NCBI RefSeq assembly: GCF_963966145.1 | Contig: NC_091051.1 | Span: 3,162,001 to 3,226,000, forward strand | DNA length: 64,000 nt | From: Tenebrio molitor | Lineage: Eukaryota > Arthropoda > Insecta > Coleoptera > Tenebrionidae | Direction of reading: 5' to 3' | In this document: positions 20,291 through 33,772 of the stretch, piece after piece | How positions within the stretch are numbered: the stretch's first letter is position 1 | Layout: each line of letters opens with the position of its first letter | Translations under genes and position numbers: made by a program | The notes under the pieces: generated by a model | What the model was told of the DNA's origin: nothing | The model's database searches: none | What the model saw: only the letters and a program-made list of their open reading frames with translations

Positions 20291-22900
20291 TTTAAGCAAA
20301 GAAAACACATACACGTGTATAAAACGAAATACAAAATTTTTAACACTTGACAAAAAATATCACAAAGAACAAAGAAAATCGTCGACTGGACAGTCGGAAT
20401 GTGGTAGATTAAAACTTTTTCTTTTAAATAATTTTTCCTCTTGTATTTCATAGGAATATCCGTAAGGAAAAATTAATCCGGCCTGGACGCCGTGCCACCG
20501 GATATATCGCGCATCAATTAAAGGTACAAAAAATCTCTAAAATGTGATATAAATAAACAAACACTATCAGCTTGGTTGTTAAACTAAGACTTTGACTTTT
20601 GAATTCCAAATTTTTAGAATTTTAAAGTTTAAAAGAACGTTTCATTAGTGAAAAAATTAAATATGTCATTTCAATCAAAAATAACAGGATAAAAATCACA
20701 TTAAATATTTGATTGCAAATTAAAATGGAGAATTGACGTGGAGTGCTTCTGTCAGTGTTTTAGAAAAAGGATAATTTTGACTTTTGTGTTGAAAAGTTTA
20801 AAATGTATGTATTTTTAAATCGTGCCAAAAACAAAGTAAGTTTCATACTTGTCGATTAAAGTTTGGGAGTTTGAGATTTTTGATTTTTTTTGATCTGCGC
20901 AGAAAAAGCTGTAAGGGTCGTTTTTGGGCTTGCGACTGGCCAGACCTGCTCGAGTAACATCTTGTTTTGCGGCTATAACTGCCTGAAGCGGACGAAACTT
21001 TTGCTTACTTTGCAATCTTCTTATTATTGATCAGTGTCCAGCGGTCAGATGCGCGCGCATAGTCCGAACTTTTAGGACAGGGGGGCTTCGGACGTAGGTA
21101 GATACTCGAATCAATCCTGCTTTACATTAATGAAAGCCCCTTTCTTTGCGGCCTCGCCGTCCCTTCCGTCCTCGTTATCCTTAGACAAAGGCCGCCGATC
21201 CTGGCGATCCTTTTCGTCTGATAATGACGATTTTACGGCGCGTTTCGCCGTAAAAGCGCGCACCGAGAACGGCCAATTTATCAAAAATCTTTCGTACAAA
21301 TGTTCCCGATGATACGTCATTGTGAAATCTGCAATATTTCAATGTCCGCTCCGGCGTTCCCCGCAATATTTCACTGGTCCACCGTAACGACTCCCCACGT
21401 ATGTTTATTTGCATACACATACTTTCTTCGAGAAAAATATACCCACTCAGCCCCCGCAAAGCATCCGAGCTGATATTGATGGCCGCCACAGCGTCTGTCA
21501 AAATCTCTGACGGGCATAATATATAAATTTGTTTATTTACACAAACAGCCGCACAATGGGAGAAAATGCGAAGGGTTGAGGGGCGGCGAAGGTGTGGGGC
21601 GGAAAAAATTTTTTTCTTCAAGGGAGGGGTAAGCGTGTACTGCTGAGTCAGGCGGTCGCCGAACGGCAAAAACCGCCGATGACTGGTGTATTTTTCTTTG
21701 GCGTCCTTTAGATTGATGGGACTTTTTTCAGATCTACAAGAAAATGGTAAAAATAAACCGAACCGGCACAAATCGAACCGGCAAACGTCCACAATGGATA
21801 ATAAATGATCATTCGGGGGGCACAAATATACCGATGATATTTCGCGGGATGATTGCAAATCCGATATTTCGCTAATTCGGATTTATTTTATGGGCGCGGG
21901 GCCAGGGCCGGCCCGGCCCGATGTTCGATTTATCGACTGGGACGAGTCAAAAAACGACTCCCAGAAAATAACCAAATAAAGAATTCAACCTCAACTCTGA
22001 TTCACATTTCATTTCATTTTTTTATTCACCTTCTCAATTTTTTGATCTTTCGGAACATCACACATACGTGTAAAAAAATATATTAACAGATTACTCATTT
22101 TTCTACTAAACGTATTCGTTTTTCTTTTTCTAAAGTTGACTCATTCTTGTGTTATGAAATTATTTTTCACTAAGCGTCTGCTTTAGTACAAAAATGAAAT
22201 TTGGCTCTTTTTGATAAAATTTTATTAAATAAATATGTACATACATAATTGCATAATTCAAATACATAGATACAAATTTTCATCAACCTTTTGTGTCGCT
22301 TCTCTTATTGATAGACCCGTGTACCAAAGCAATTTATATCCCATAATACCTTTGCGAAAAATAACTACTTTCAATACAAGTGAGCAAAGTAGTCCATTTA
22401 ATCACGAGTACGGAACCGTATTAGTGACAAAATGCACGTTTGCTCATGCGTGTTGAATCTGATTTTTTCCATGATCATAAAACAGTTGCGGAATCGAAAT
22501 TTCGGGCAGCATTTTTTGTCACTTTTTGAATTTTGAGTTAATCGCAGTGAGTGTAATTAAATCATTACTTTCACCTGCTGCCTACCCCTTATTATGCCGC
22601 AAATCACAATTTTTTAATGTAAATAAATCAAAATTACAAAAACATGACAAGAGTAAAAGATGAGGTAAACTGTACATACCTATCATTATCTATCTCCATC
22701 ACTATTTTTCATAACTGTTAAAATCACTGAAACAATAATTTTTACAAAATTAACCCAACAAGGAACTCACGAAAACAGTTTTTCACAACAAAACGTGAAT
22801 CAACAAAATTCCAAACAAAAGAGGTTATGTTGTTAGGCGTTGCGTGTTTGTGATTGGTTTACTGATTTTAGTTTAATCAGAGATACCAACGCATAATGTA
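20291..22900. other. Non-coding stretch with a GC-rich block
   Basis: AT-rich to about 20.9 kb, then GC-richer and unique from 20.93 to 21.96 kb. The block includes a 225-codon frame on the - strand (21181-21858) that has no recognisable domain, lacks supporting splice or promoter context and overlaps other frames; I treat it as chance. The remainder is AT-rich with no repeat that I can pair. Confidence 0.4.
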
Positions 22901-24350
22901 TTTAGCATGAATTTTTCCAGAAGTTTACCCAAAGTAATTTCACGTTTTTAACACATCCATTCGACTTTCTTTTATCGGTTACCAATCCTGTTAATTCGTT
23001 ATCCATCACTTTTTTCCTAGATTTTTTGCCATTCCTGCATTATAATTGCATTCTACCTATTTTTAAATATTTTTTAATTTTGTTTCATTAATTTTTGTTT
23101 AGAATCATTTCTCCAAATTTGCAAATACAAATTTCATATCTCATTTATGTATATTTTCTTGTTATTTTTTCTAATTTCTATTTTATTTGTGTTTAATTGT
23201 GAAATTTTGTTTTATGTTTGTAAGTACTGTTTTCTTCACTGTTCTATTATTTGTTTTATTTATTTGTTCATTAATACCTTTTATATTTACATTATTCATT
23301 TCTTGGACAAAATCACTACCAACTTCGGGTTTTTAATTTTTTTTTTATTAAATTATTTTTAAATAGCTGGGTATATTTTACACACCTTTGTTATTCCTTT
23401 TCAGAATTATCTAAAAAACGCTTCTCTTATTTGAAAATATTTTACAATTCATTAATTTTCAATTTTTTCATATATTCCTCATCTGCATACGTAATTGGTT
23501 TTATTTACCAATCTACACCATTAGCAAATTTTTTCTCCTAATCACTTTTATCCTTTTATATTCTGATTCATTTTTTTATTGCTTTATCATTTTCTTGTAA
23601 TGGTTACATATCTCTACTTCATTAATATTTTCCATTTTAAATTTTATTTGTCAAACACAATTGTGAAATTTTACTTTTGTATTTATAAGTATGTTAGGTT
23701 TGTTTTTTTTGTTTTTTATTCCGTAATTACCATATTATAGGTATAGTTTCTTAAGATTATATCATTCATCTCAAGACATTTAATTGTGTCTTTTTCATTT
23801 TTTTTTTTCAACTTGTCTTAATATTATTTTCATGAGATCCATAAAATTATTTAGAATTGTTTATTGCTTTTAATAAACAGCAATCAAATTAATGTGTAAT
23901 CGAGTTATCCATGAATCCGAAATCGTATGTCGTTACTTGAACTCCACGCTCCAATAAAAACAGCTTGAAACACAGGTTAGATCTCGACATATCAATCAAA
24001 GACATACGGATTCAAATCCATGGATGATTCGATTATAAATTAATTTCTTTCTTGCTTTTTATTCTACGAGTATTATATTAACACATCTTCCTGAATGATG
24101 TTTTCTTCTCTTTTATAGGTCCTTTCATTCCTTTATCTTTACTGTTATGAATTTTAAATATGTATCTTACTTTGCTTTTCCTTTTATCTTTGATTATGAT
24201 GCACAACTCACTTGTTTTTTACATTGTGCTGTCATTTCTTCTTATTTCAATTTTATTAATACATATATGTTTTTTATCCTGTATTTTTCACCTTTTCTTT
24301 CACCTACACGAATAATAAACCGTCCAAGTTTTTTTTTTATTTCGACACAT
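22900..24350. repeat. T-rich, strand-skewed tract with degenerate ~480-bp repetition
   Basis: The + strand is very rich in T (and C) and poor in A and G over about 1.4 kb, an asymmetry not seen elsewhere in the window. Similar segments recur: ATTTTATTTGTG..ATTGTGAAATTTT..TATAAGTA near 23177 and 23640, and CACTGTTCTATTATTTGTT..TTAATA near 23236 with a weaker match near 24222. This suggests diverged repeats of roughly 465-500 bp. No coding frame of note. Confidence 0.45.
23888..24043. repeat. Fold-back element, about 156 bp
   Basis: The left arm (ATTAATGTGTAATCGAG..ATCCATGAATCCG..CGTATGTC) and the right arm (GACATACGGATTCAAATCCA..ATTAAT) pair over about 44 bp with several mismatches. It sits inside the T-rich tract as a small GC-richer island. 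It may be a MITE remnant; no second copy was seen. Confidence 0.55.
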
Positions 24351-24359
24351 TTCACCCCT

Positions 24360-27300
24360 TGAATGAACTCAACATTTTTTATTTGCGTTCCCACCGCCGA
24401 AATTAGAAAACCGTCCGGGCCGAAATTCGCGTCCCAACGGTTGATGGGCTCCCCATCAGACAGATAGCCTATTGTGACCCATGAGAAATTTATTGCAACC
24501 CTTTTACAGTTTCAATATCGGCCATATGCGTCACGTTACACAATTACCTGCGCAGGTATGCAAACGGCAGCCACCCCAGAAGGGTTAATGTGTGAAATAA
24601 GGGAAAAAAATCATAACGGGCATCCGACAACGGCATATGTTTCCGCTACACTAATCACCGACGCAATTTCCAATTATCGATTCGCTTTATGTAGCGGAAG
24701 CGGAATTTTTGCCACCATTCGAAAAAAGTGACCGCCAGGGCGCATGCCTGGGGGAGAGCTGACCACTAGGGGTGGTCAGTCAAGCAGACCGCACCCTCCG
24801 TCCGGCACGCGTCTCAAGACTGGACCCGTTCGTGAGAATTTCCAAACGGACCTGCTTGTGACTCACAACCGATTTGTTCAATAACGGGAGAAAAAAATTT
24901 AACACCCCTTTGCACTTTTTTATACCTGCATTATTTGGCCATAACGGGAACACTGTTTACAATGGTAGAGATTTTTTATGGGACTAATCCAGGAATGGGT
25001 ATTGTGAGTCAATGACGATTTCGAGACGAGAATGGAAAATTGTCCCCCATTCTGTTACATTTTGACTTACAACTATAATCCTGAAATGTTTTGGTTAATT
25101 CTGTATTGAATTAAACGATTCGAAACTCGTTTCCTCCACACTATTAATCATCTAATTGTGTGATGGGACACAGGGACTTTTTCGAAATTTAGAGCGACGC
25201 TTTAAACTTCAATTCAAAAGCGATAAATTATCGATTCTTCCATGTGGGTCCATTATCCCGATTTTCAATTCCGACGAGAATTTAAAGTAATTACGCCGGT
25301 TCACACCGAAGCCTTCAAACGCGACTGTCTCCTCCTTTAACAACCGAATCAATCAATTACTCTATTACCAGATATTAGCTCGATTCGCCTCGCCGCCATC
25401 CCTGCGCCCCCACACTTTTTACTTGCCTTTGGAGCGGTCCGACAAGACCCGGTGTCAAATTTCACGGCAAGATAAGCGCCTCCGGACGGGTGGGGAAAAC
25501 GAGTGACGCGTGGGGCCCCGCTGACCGGTCCTGGACACACGGCCTGCAAGTTAACGTCATGTTACAAAAGCGTCGCACGCGATAGCACAACCAGAGGCGA
25601 GCAAAATGTCGCTTACAGTTTTTAGAATATCGCAGATCTTTACTGGCTGCCATACAGGCGAAGCAATAACGATAGTGGACCCGAGATGGGATACGAAGCG
25701 GTCGGTCGTTTGCTCGTTATCAGCCACTAACGGGATTGACCCGTCCGCAATGGCCAAAAGCCCCCGAGTCGTCGTTGCGGTTATCGCGTGCAATTATATT
25801 CGTCAGAAGTTTCTTCGATAATCGGGGCAAAGGGACAGCTTGGGGCAAGGGCTCCGAAAATCTAATGAAATGCCAAATTTTTATGACAGACAAACTGACA
25901 GACTGTACTACCAATCGTCATCACAACTATTCCAACTCATCTTAGTAGCACAGATTTTTATTTTTTTAATTGGGTTATGGCACCCCTGACTCACGCTTAT
26001 TCACTGTTTCGCCGGTGAAAAATAGGTCTCGTGTTCGAAGAAAAAGTGGCAAATTATTGTTCTCCTGGTGTAAATATTTAAAGAAGGGACTCAGTTTGTG
26101 AAACGGAGAGTTGATCGGTTGCGGAGTCAGTTTTGTATCGAATGTTGCAAATTTTGTCACAGGTCAATGACTTCTCTCCTGGAAACATAACCTCAAATTC
26201 GCGAGAAGAAAATTGTTGGAAATTAAGTAAACGGGTGTAAATTATAACAGTAACAGCAAAGTTATGGAATTTCAGTAAGTGGGAGGAAAAGTGAAAAACT
26301 TAAGTCGGTGGCAAGCAGAGGATGAAATTTTTTTGGAAAAAATGAAGAAATGAGGGATGGAGCAGATTGTGTGAAGCGGCGGCGAAAAATGTTGTCGTTT
26401 ATGAAGAAAATTTAGGTAGCTTGGTACTTTTGGTAAAAATTGATAATTTTTTAAATCTGATTTTTCTAGGTTGGGCCGAGAATGTATGATTTTCGGCGAT
26501 TTGGTTTGTTTTTTCGTCTAAAATGAAAACGAGACGATTGTGGATTTAATTGGGGCGTAGTTGAGTAAAATAAGCAGGTTAAAAGTTCCAACTGGTGCAT
26601 AACTATAACAGAGCCTTAACCAATTTAACCTCCCGAAATTCGTGTAATATATTCTCCTCGAATTTATGACCTGGAGATACGCGTGTGTGCTCAATTCATC
26701 TATCTGTCTGGGCAAAACCAACAAAACTCAATTTTGGCCGAGTCCTAGGAAATGGCAAATAATTAGCATTTTTCATTAAATCGACTGTCATACCGTCCGA
26801 GGCCATCCCTTCGTCGTAAAGCCCCCAGATTACATAAAATCCGGCAGGCGTAGGGTCGCGCGATACGTACGTCGTGACTAAGTCCGTCCGGGGTCCCGTC
26901 AGACGCACGGCCATGTTATAAATAAGGATTAGACCAGTAATTTCGACCCTACGGACCATAGATTCCTTTTAAAGTTATTTATTTTAAAATATTGGCAGCA
27001 TCGGCTAAAAGCCCTGTGTGTGACCATTTCTCCTCTTCCGACCCTCGCCGCGTCTGTCTCCCTGCACGGTCCACTTATTTTAATTTTATGCCATTTTTAT
27101 GCCCAAGGGGTGAAATTGGAAATTTCTCCGTACGCACCCCCTTTTTAAAATTTATACGGTCCGACTTTCGACGTTTACGGAGACACAGGCGGACCGACGG
27201 GACCGGGGGCGGTTGGTCGCAACCCATCGACAAAATTAAAACCGGCCTGGACGCCGCGCCGCGAGTTGGAGCTAATTCGCAATCAGGGGAGCGGAGGTAG

Positions 27301-28245
27301 TTCTTTCGGGTGTCGGGAGGGTCGGGGGTAGTAAAGTTGTGCGTCGTCGGGACCGTCGTTCCGGCGGCCGTTAGAGCGTCACGATCGTCGAGGGACGCCT
27401 CCCTCGGACACTTTCAAATTTTCAATGTCTCCTCTGGGATTCTTTTAAATTTTTGACACATAGTAAAGTAAAGAACGTGGTCATCTCCCGCGGAAACCCG
27501 ATACCCCCGGTGGCGGCGGCGCCGTCGTCAATAATTCATCTCGAGTCCGTGCGCTTAGGTTAACTCAAATATTGAAGTTGCAATAATGAGAATCCGTGGA
27601 TTTAACGTCGGGGACAGTTCGAGGGGGCGGCGGCATCAGCCTCTGACCCCGGGAGAAGCAAGGTCGACCACAATAAGCACGATTACAGTTCTATGTCACA
27701 TTTAATCTGCCTGTTCAAACATAGCTGTTTAATTAAGGGATACGTTCAGGACCGTAACTTAAACACAAGTGTCCGCGCGCGACGGGCTTAACACGACTTA
27801 GGCAAATAACCGCCCTCCTAAACTCCTCACTTGATACCAGCGTCCATTCTCGGCGGAACTTAAGGAAAAGTTGCGGGAACGTTTGTATCAGGTGATCCGG
27901 AACGGCGAGATCGGCCGACCCGAACGAAAAGTTCGCTGAGGGTTGTGCAGGTTCACGTCGGGGGGACGGAATTATTTCGCAAAAATTTACCCCAACAAGG
28001 GGATAGTAAGATGTTCGACAAAAAGACATCCTTAAGAACCTAGAAGAAACGTCGAGACGACAATAAATAATAAAAATCACAAACAGAGACATTTTATTAT
28101 TACCTATCACTGTTATTATTATGTTATTACCGATTGTTAATCCATCACAGCAAATTAAAATTGTTATCTGTCCAACATTACGTTTTTCGCAACCGAGAAG
28201 TTTACTGGCACGAGTGGAGCGTGTAAATTGCTTTGTGCACAAGTT
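24360..28245. other. Long GC-rich non-coding region
   Basis: GC-rich, unique sequence at about 24.38-24.86, 25.29-25.87 and 26.80-28.02 kb alternates with AT-rich spacers. Frames of 60-169 codons occur on both strands, none with a recognisable domain, and they overlap antiparallel. No TIRs or tandem repeats are visible. This is one of the longest TE-free parts of the window and a good candidate for regulatory sequence. Confidence 0.45.
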
Positions 28246-28320
28246 GTATCATGATTTTTTTCTATTTTGCGTCTGTATGAAAGCTATTACAAAACCCATT
28301 TTGGGTGTTGTAATAGAAAT

Positions 28321-28655
28321 TCGCGTTTTGAAACAGACTACGGCAATTTACTTTTTCAAGGTTGGCATTCCGGATCTTAGCATGACGAAAATGAAATGTC
28401 AATACGTGTCTTGGGCAGTCAGATTAATAATAATCTCGTATTTCTGGTGGGCTACAAACAAAATTGTCTTCGCTCATTTTTAATTTGTTAATAACGATTG
28501 AAATTTGAATGTGACATTTGTTGCCAACCAGACAAAATTCCCCAAATTTGAAAATTATTAACTTTTATTTAATAAGAACTTAAAAGGTGCAAAGTCGAAA
28601 AATAGTGTATGATATTTCGTTAATAAGGCATTTTGTAGCACTCGTATCATAATAG
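28321..28655 (+). repeat. Dispersed repeat, copy 1 (second copy at 52741)
   Basis: The sequence from TCGCGTTTTGAAACAGACTA through CTCGTATTTCTGGTGG, TTCCCCAAATTTGAAAATT and AAAAGGTGCAAAGT to GGCATTTTGTAGCAC is repeated in the same orientation at 52741-53097, roughly 80-85% identical by eye. It is non-coding and is probably a piece of a MITE family with a fold-back tail. Confidence 0.75.
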
Positions 28656-28662
28656 TATATTA

Positions 28663-28778
28663 AAGAACGAGTTTTATATAAGGCTGATTTGGCGCACGAG
28701 TCCCAAGTGTAGAAAAAGAGCCGTAGGGGAGTTTTCTATGGGACGAGTGCGTCAATGCCCTTATAAAACGAGTTTTTT
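28663..28778. repeat. Fold-back element
   Basis: The left arm (AACGAGTTTTATATAAGG..GGCGCACGAGTCCCA) and the inverted right arm (TGGGACGAGTGCGTCA..CTTATAAAACGAGTT) pair over about 40 bp. It directly follows the dispersed repeat ending at 28655 and may be its terminal part, since the other copy also ends in a hairpin-like tail. Confidence 0.6.
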
Positions 28779-28799
28779 TATGTTATTTTTTCGAATTTG

Positions 28800-31700
28800 C
28801 ACCCTTGTTTTAAGTTTTTAATTGATAAAAAAATTAAATTTTCAAATTCTAGGGAATTTTGTATTAATTGCTAATTCAAGGTAACAGATGAAACTACATC
28901 TGCAACAGATGTTAAAAAGTAGAGTTTGAAGATTAATATTGGAAGTTTTTTGGTATAAATGACAATAATACACTGAAATATTGATAAAAATTTAAATTGA
29001 ATACAATAATAGACCTATTAGAGACGCAAATTCTAAAATATATTATTTTGCAATATCGTTGCATCTGCAAAAGAAAATTATTAATAAAACTTCAAAATTT
29101 CAAATAAATTCCCTAGATTCATCTTGTCAAAACAATTTTTTTGTGTTCTAAATTTTTCTTTTAGAGCCAACAATTTTTTTTTATTCCACAATACCCTTTG
29201 GAAAATCCCCAACATTTTTTCAAAATTTCAAATGGCCATAGATCTTTTGTTAGACAAACAATCATCGTTGCGTCGCTAGATTTGTCTCGCCAAAATTTCT
29301 CTTTTGGGTTCAAATAATTTCTTTCAACGCTGAGATTTTTCTCAAAACAAAAAACAAATTCCCAATTTTTCTTCAAAGATGTAAATAGCTATAACTTGTT
29401 TAGTAATGGATCCATGACAAAGATCCTTGCCTCGATAGATTCATTTCGCCAAAACTTTTTTGAGTTCAAAATTATTCAATAGGCGTCAGTAGATACTTTT
29501 TTTTCGAAAATCGTCAAACGTTTTGGGTGATTTTTGAAAATTTAATTGGCCCACAGTACGGCCCACGTTCTGCACTGCTAGATCGGTCTCGTTTGCGAAA
29601 GACATCCTTTCTGTGAGCCAAGAGTGTCGTCGACGGTCACACCTCCGCATAATAATTTATTTGAACACCCTGTAGATGTGCGTTTTCTTGAAACCTCGAC
29701 TTTTAACTGTTAAATCCAATCTCGCAGAGTGGCCGAAATGAAATAAGAATCGTGCAGACGTCCCAGCACACCTCGTCGCGTCCCGGCAATTTAATATACC
29801 CAAACCAAAGAAGATATTAAAATGTCTCCTCGGGGACGGCTCCCTGGTCCGCCGTCATGATTAATGTCCGTCCGTCGTGGCAGACGATAAGTTTTTGCGG
29901 CCGTTTTCAGCCGGAAACGGCACGAGAATCCCGCGGACCATTGTCCGGCCGCCCCCGCAAGCCGCCTAGATAAAACCGAGAACGAGGGGGAGAAAACATT
30001 TGACGTTTACAAATGCAAAGCGTTTTAGAGGGGTGCGAATGATGTGTTTGGATATTGCGAGATTTCTTTACGGTTTGAAATTCGGTTATTAGTGTAAAGC
30101 GTTCGATATTTCTCTGTTTTTGGATGAGGTCTCACCCTCCCGACAGTTGTTTTCGAGTGTCGAGAACCGGTGGTGATTGGCTCCCCTACTCGGACCCGTG
30201 CCGGACACACACCCTTATATTCGACGCGTTTTTGTTACGCCGTTTACCTGGGGGACGCACAAAATGGACGCTCGATACGAGACGTTAAAACTACACCCAA
30301 ACTAATTAATACAAACCCCTCAGATTCGTCAGCAACAAACGGCAACGAAGGGGTGGATTGATAATTAATTGTCGTCGTGCCAAAGCGAAACTTTCTTAAA
30401 TCTCCTCGAGAACACCAATGACGAATTAATTTTTAATGTTACGAAAATATTTATGCAGTTGAGAGAAGATATTCGTATTTTGTACTTCCAGGGGTTGGAA
30501 AGGGTATAACGCACGACAATTCTACCACCAGGTACACAACCGGTTCGGAAATTCGTGGGGTGATTGCTTTTTACGGGACAAAAAACGTGAGGGGTTGATT
30601 CGAACCGAAGACGCTCACCCCAACTGTACCGATTCGTAGCCCTCTAGGGGTGAATAGCACATTCATTGAATCGGGACAGTGGTGGGTTTCACCGGTTTGT
30701 GGCTCAGCTTATGCATAATTTAATTAAGGGATGGGAATAAAATGAAATCTGCCCCTGTTGTGTATCTCATTTTATTCAAAATATTCAAATGTTTGTCAAT
30801 TTATTAATTAGGAAATAATTTATGTTTGTTTTAATTAACTCGAAAAAAATTGAACCTTGTTGCACAACAAGTTCCATTTTAAGCCGTGAATATTTTTTGT
30901 TTGCGATTTTCGCATGAATACGAGAAGTGTGTGGGCGGGGCTTCGGCTTACATTGCAAGCATACGCGCTCGCTACCACGTGACGTCCTCTTCTCGCTTCA
31001 CTGGACACGGTTGCGGCGTCTTCATTGTTGTTTTGGACGAAGTTTTCTTTGGAACTTTGTCCACGGCCACCCCGATCGGTCTCCTCTCTCGTTAATAACG
31101 TTTCCCCTGTACGGTTAGTAGTTTTTACGCGCAATAAAATGTCGAAAACACTTTTATGTCGGCCGTAAAACCCGTGCGAAATTCATTAACAATGCCAATT
31201 ACGGTCCTCATTTAATAATCAGAGCCGCAACTTAATAAATCAAGCGGACCGAGTTTGGGTACGTGAAGTGCACGTTGCAGCCGACATCCAGCTTATGCGC
31301 TCGTAAAATTTGACGTCGCCATTTAACAGAATTACGCTACAATTAAGTTGGAATCGAAGTTTATAGTTCGACGTCGACAGTGGTCAGGTGGTAGCGGGAA
31401 CGCATGCGTCATCTGTCGGCAAGTTGGCAAGTGACATGAACCGTGGACGGGGTGAATGTGGCCGTGCAGGAGATGACCGTCACGGTAGTGGGTCACAGTC
31501 TTAACGCGTCGACGAACAAAGGGTATATAAAGAAGAGACGCCAAATTGCAAAGTTCGTTTGCGGCTATTCCCTCCGCCTCCGCTTCGGGATCGAGAGGTT
31601 GTTTGATGCCCGGTCCACTAGAACTTTCACAAAACATGATTCAAGCCAGAAATTAGTTGGAGATGGGGGCGGGTACGATGTGAGAAAAGCGCCGAAAAGG

Positions 31701-32035
31701 GGTCGGGGGTGGTGATGGAAGTGTGGGATGCGGAGGAGATAAACGAAAATGCAATCGGTAAAAATATGTAAAGGTCACCTAAAATGTCAAATTTGAAGGA
31801 GTCGACCAATTGCGAAACGTTTACGTGTTTGACGTTGTCGGACAGGCCAATGATGAACTTGTGTATTGCAAAATGGGAGGTACTAAGTTTCTACAATTCG
31901 AGATTTGATAATAAATAATTACTAATGAGAAATTAAATTAAAATGGCAAAAAAACGAAAAACAAAGAAATAATTTCAAAAACTAGAAATTGAACTGAATG
32001 ATTAAAATAACTCAAAAATGTATGGAATAAGTATG
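28800..32035. other. Intergenic stretch; GC-rich blocks and one orphan transposon end
   Basis: AT-rich to 29.56 kb. GC-rich unique blocks lie at 29.56-30.03, 30.12-30.70, 30.90-31.33 and 31.37-31.74 kb. At 29650-29666 the sequence TTTGAACACCCTGTA looks like a single Tc1/mariner-like terminus with no partner nearby. Short frames show no domains. No host gene is supported. Confidence 0.4.
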
Positions 32036-32037
32036 TA

Positions 32038-32523
32038 CAGGGTGTCTCAAAATTCGCGAATTCCGAATTCAGAGCGTGGTAGGGAAGAACCCAGTGAAGC
32101 TCGAAAAATACTTGGAAAAAAAATCGCTCTTCTTGAAGAAGATATACCTAAGCACTTTAATTTTGTTCAATACATAGCGGCCTTCATATTCACAGTGACA
32201 AAATACTATTCTAGCTACGTTGCCGTTTTATTTTTAAGAAAAATTACAAAAATTTAAGATTTTTTTACTCCAAAGTACATAAAGCTATTCTTCAAAAAAT
32301 TGTTTTACGTTATTATTTTCCACAATCATCTACACCATAAATAACAATAAACACTGAACTTTTCAATCTGTATTCGAAGAAAACGCAGTTCAAAGAGTGC
32401 AACTTCAGACCAATGTATCTTTGTGGGGGGAGTCCCGATTTTTTTTTATTTCCATATTTGGACTACTCAAGTGATCCCCTACAACGCTATGAATTCGGAA
32501 TTCGCAAATTTTTAGACACCCTG
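32038..32523. mobile_element. Non-autonomous Tc1/mariner-like element, CAGGGTGTCTC family
   Basis: The element is 486 bp long, flanked by TA on both sides. The left end CAGGGTGTCTCAAAATTCGC is followed by GAATTCCGAATTC. The right end is the inverted form GAATTCGGAATTCGCAAATT..GACACCCTG. No transposase is recognisable. It abuts the next TIR element within 4 bp, which points to insertion of one at the end of the other. Confidence 0.83.
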
Positions 32524-32527
32524 TATA

Positions 32528-32744
32528 TTGGTTGTTCATTTAAATTTATCCTCAAAGTTGGCGCTGAAGAGTCGATTGTGAACGCACTACTCGTTAATCT
32601 GCAAAGTTCCTACCTACCTAAAAACACAAACCACGTAAAAAGTGACGTTAGATTTAAATAACTGATCGGTGATCTGTAATCCTTGGCGCGTTCACAATCA
32701 ACTGTTTAACGCCTACTTTGAGGATACATTTAAATGAAGAGCCG
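32528..32744. mobile_element. TIR element, solitary copy of the array family
   Basis: This 217-bp element starts TTGGTTGTTCATTTAAATTT and runs through GAGTCGATTGTGAACGCAC. It ends with the inverted form, ...GCGCGTTCACAATC..ATTTAAATGAAGAGCC. The interior keeps AAAAAGTGACGTTAGATTTAAA, which matches the border of the amplified units at 10.2-12.0 kb. It shows what the element looks like without tandem amplification. No coding capacity. Confidence 0.82.
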
Positions 32745-33499
32745 ATATATTTCAAACAATATGTCTTAGTTATTGAAAAGACCAAAATTTGATTTTTAAC
32801 TGAATTAGTCAAATTTTAATCTGAAAATGATGCCTGCATCAAATAGAAAGCTTGCATTTGATATGGTTGTCACAGCAACGACAATTTCGGAAATTTCAAA
32901 AAATTAATACATAAGTGGATTTTTTTGTGCACGCCATTGGACATTTTTTTTTTTAATTACTGTTCCGTAAAAATTCGAACATTGTAGTTTTGATATTGAA
33001 AATAAATACCTACGTCTATTCAGCTAATTAGGTACCTACTAAGTGTAGTGCGATTTTCTTGTAAAATCTCTCGCGTGCATGCGGATTAGTTCCGTACATT
33101 TTTCATCGCTTGTGACTCGTGCCTTTGTTATCGTTTGGAAATAAAGCACTCGTCTGCCAGTCGTGTTTATTTGCACAACAACAAAAGCATTGTGAGCTCG
33201 GAAATCACTTATGTGCTAGAGAGACTACAATAATAAATTAACAAAATAAACAAAATTTGAAATGGATTTTCAAAAATTCAAAATTTGACTTTTGTAACAA
33301 TTTAGTTGGTCTAAGATTTGAAATCGTTGTGAAGGTCCAGAACGAAAATAAAGTAGGCCTGATTTATGAGTCCAGATAACAAGAATCAAGACGGATTTTT
33401 TTTAAGACAGCGAAAATTTTAATTTTGGGACAATTACCTAATTACCTAGCAAAAAATTTGGAATATCTAATTATCAAAATCAAAACCAGACTAAACACC
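32745..33499. other. AT-rich intergenic stretch
   Basis: No gene, tandem repeat or paired inverted repeat that I can support. The sequence is AT-rich, with a slightly GC-richer patch at about 33.06-33.20 kb. Confidence 0.4.
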
Positions 33500-33772
33500 G
33501 TTCACGTTGTTTTGGTAGGTATAATGGGAGGCCATGATTAATTTTTTTGACGTTGGACACACTGTTCGATTTCCGTCACTAAAGTGCTTGACATGCGGAC
33601 CTATCAAAATGTTGCTGAATTTCCCGCGATGTTCGAGAATTCTTCTATTGCAAACTAATAAAACTGACAACACTGCAGTAGACTACACATTGACGCTATT
33701 TATAACCTAACTCAAGAGGCAGCTTTACTACCAAAATTTTCATGGCCTCCCATTATGCCAAAACAATGTGAA
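33500..33772. mobile_element. Fold-back element with ~36-bp arms
   Basis: The left arm TTCACGTTGTTTTGG..ATAATGGGAGGCCATGA and the inverted right arm TCATGGCCTCCCATTATG..AATGTGAA match almost exactly, except for a 4-5-bp length difference. The spacing is about 200 bp. A non-coding MITE-like element; only one copy seen here. Confidence 0.7.

Noticed and set aside
21181..21858. 225-codon frame on the - strand
   Set aside because: No recognisable domain, signal or transmembrane pattern. It overlaps frames on the other strand and lies in a GC-rich block where long chance frames are common.
27733..28242. 169-codon frame on the - strand
   Set aside because: No domain, it crosses a composition boundary, and no splice or promoter context was found.
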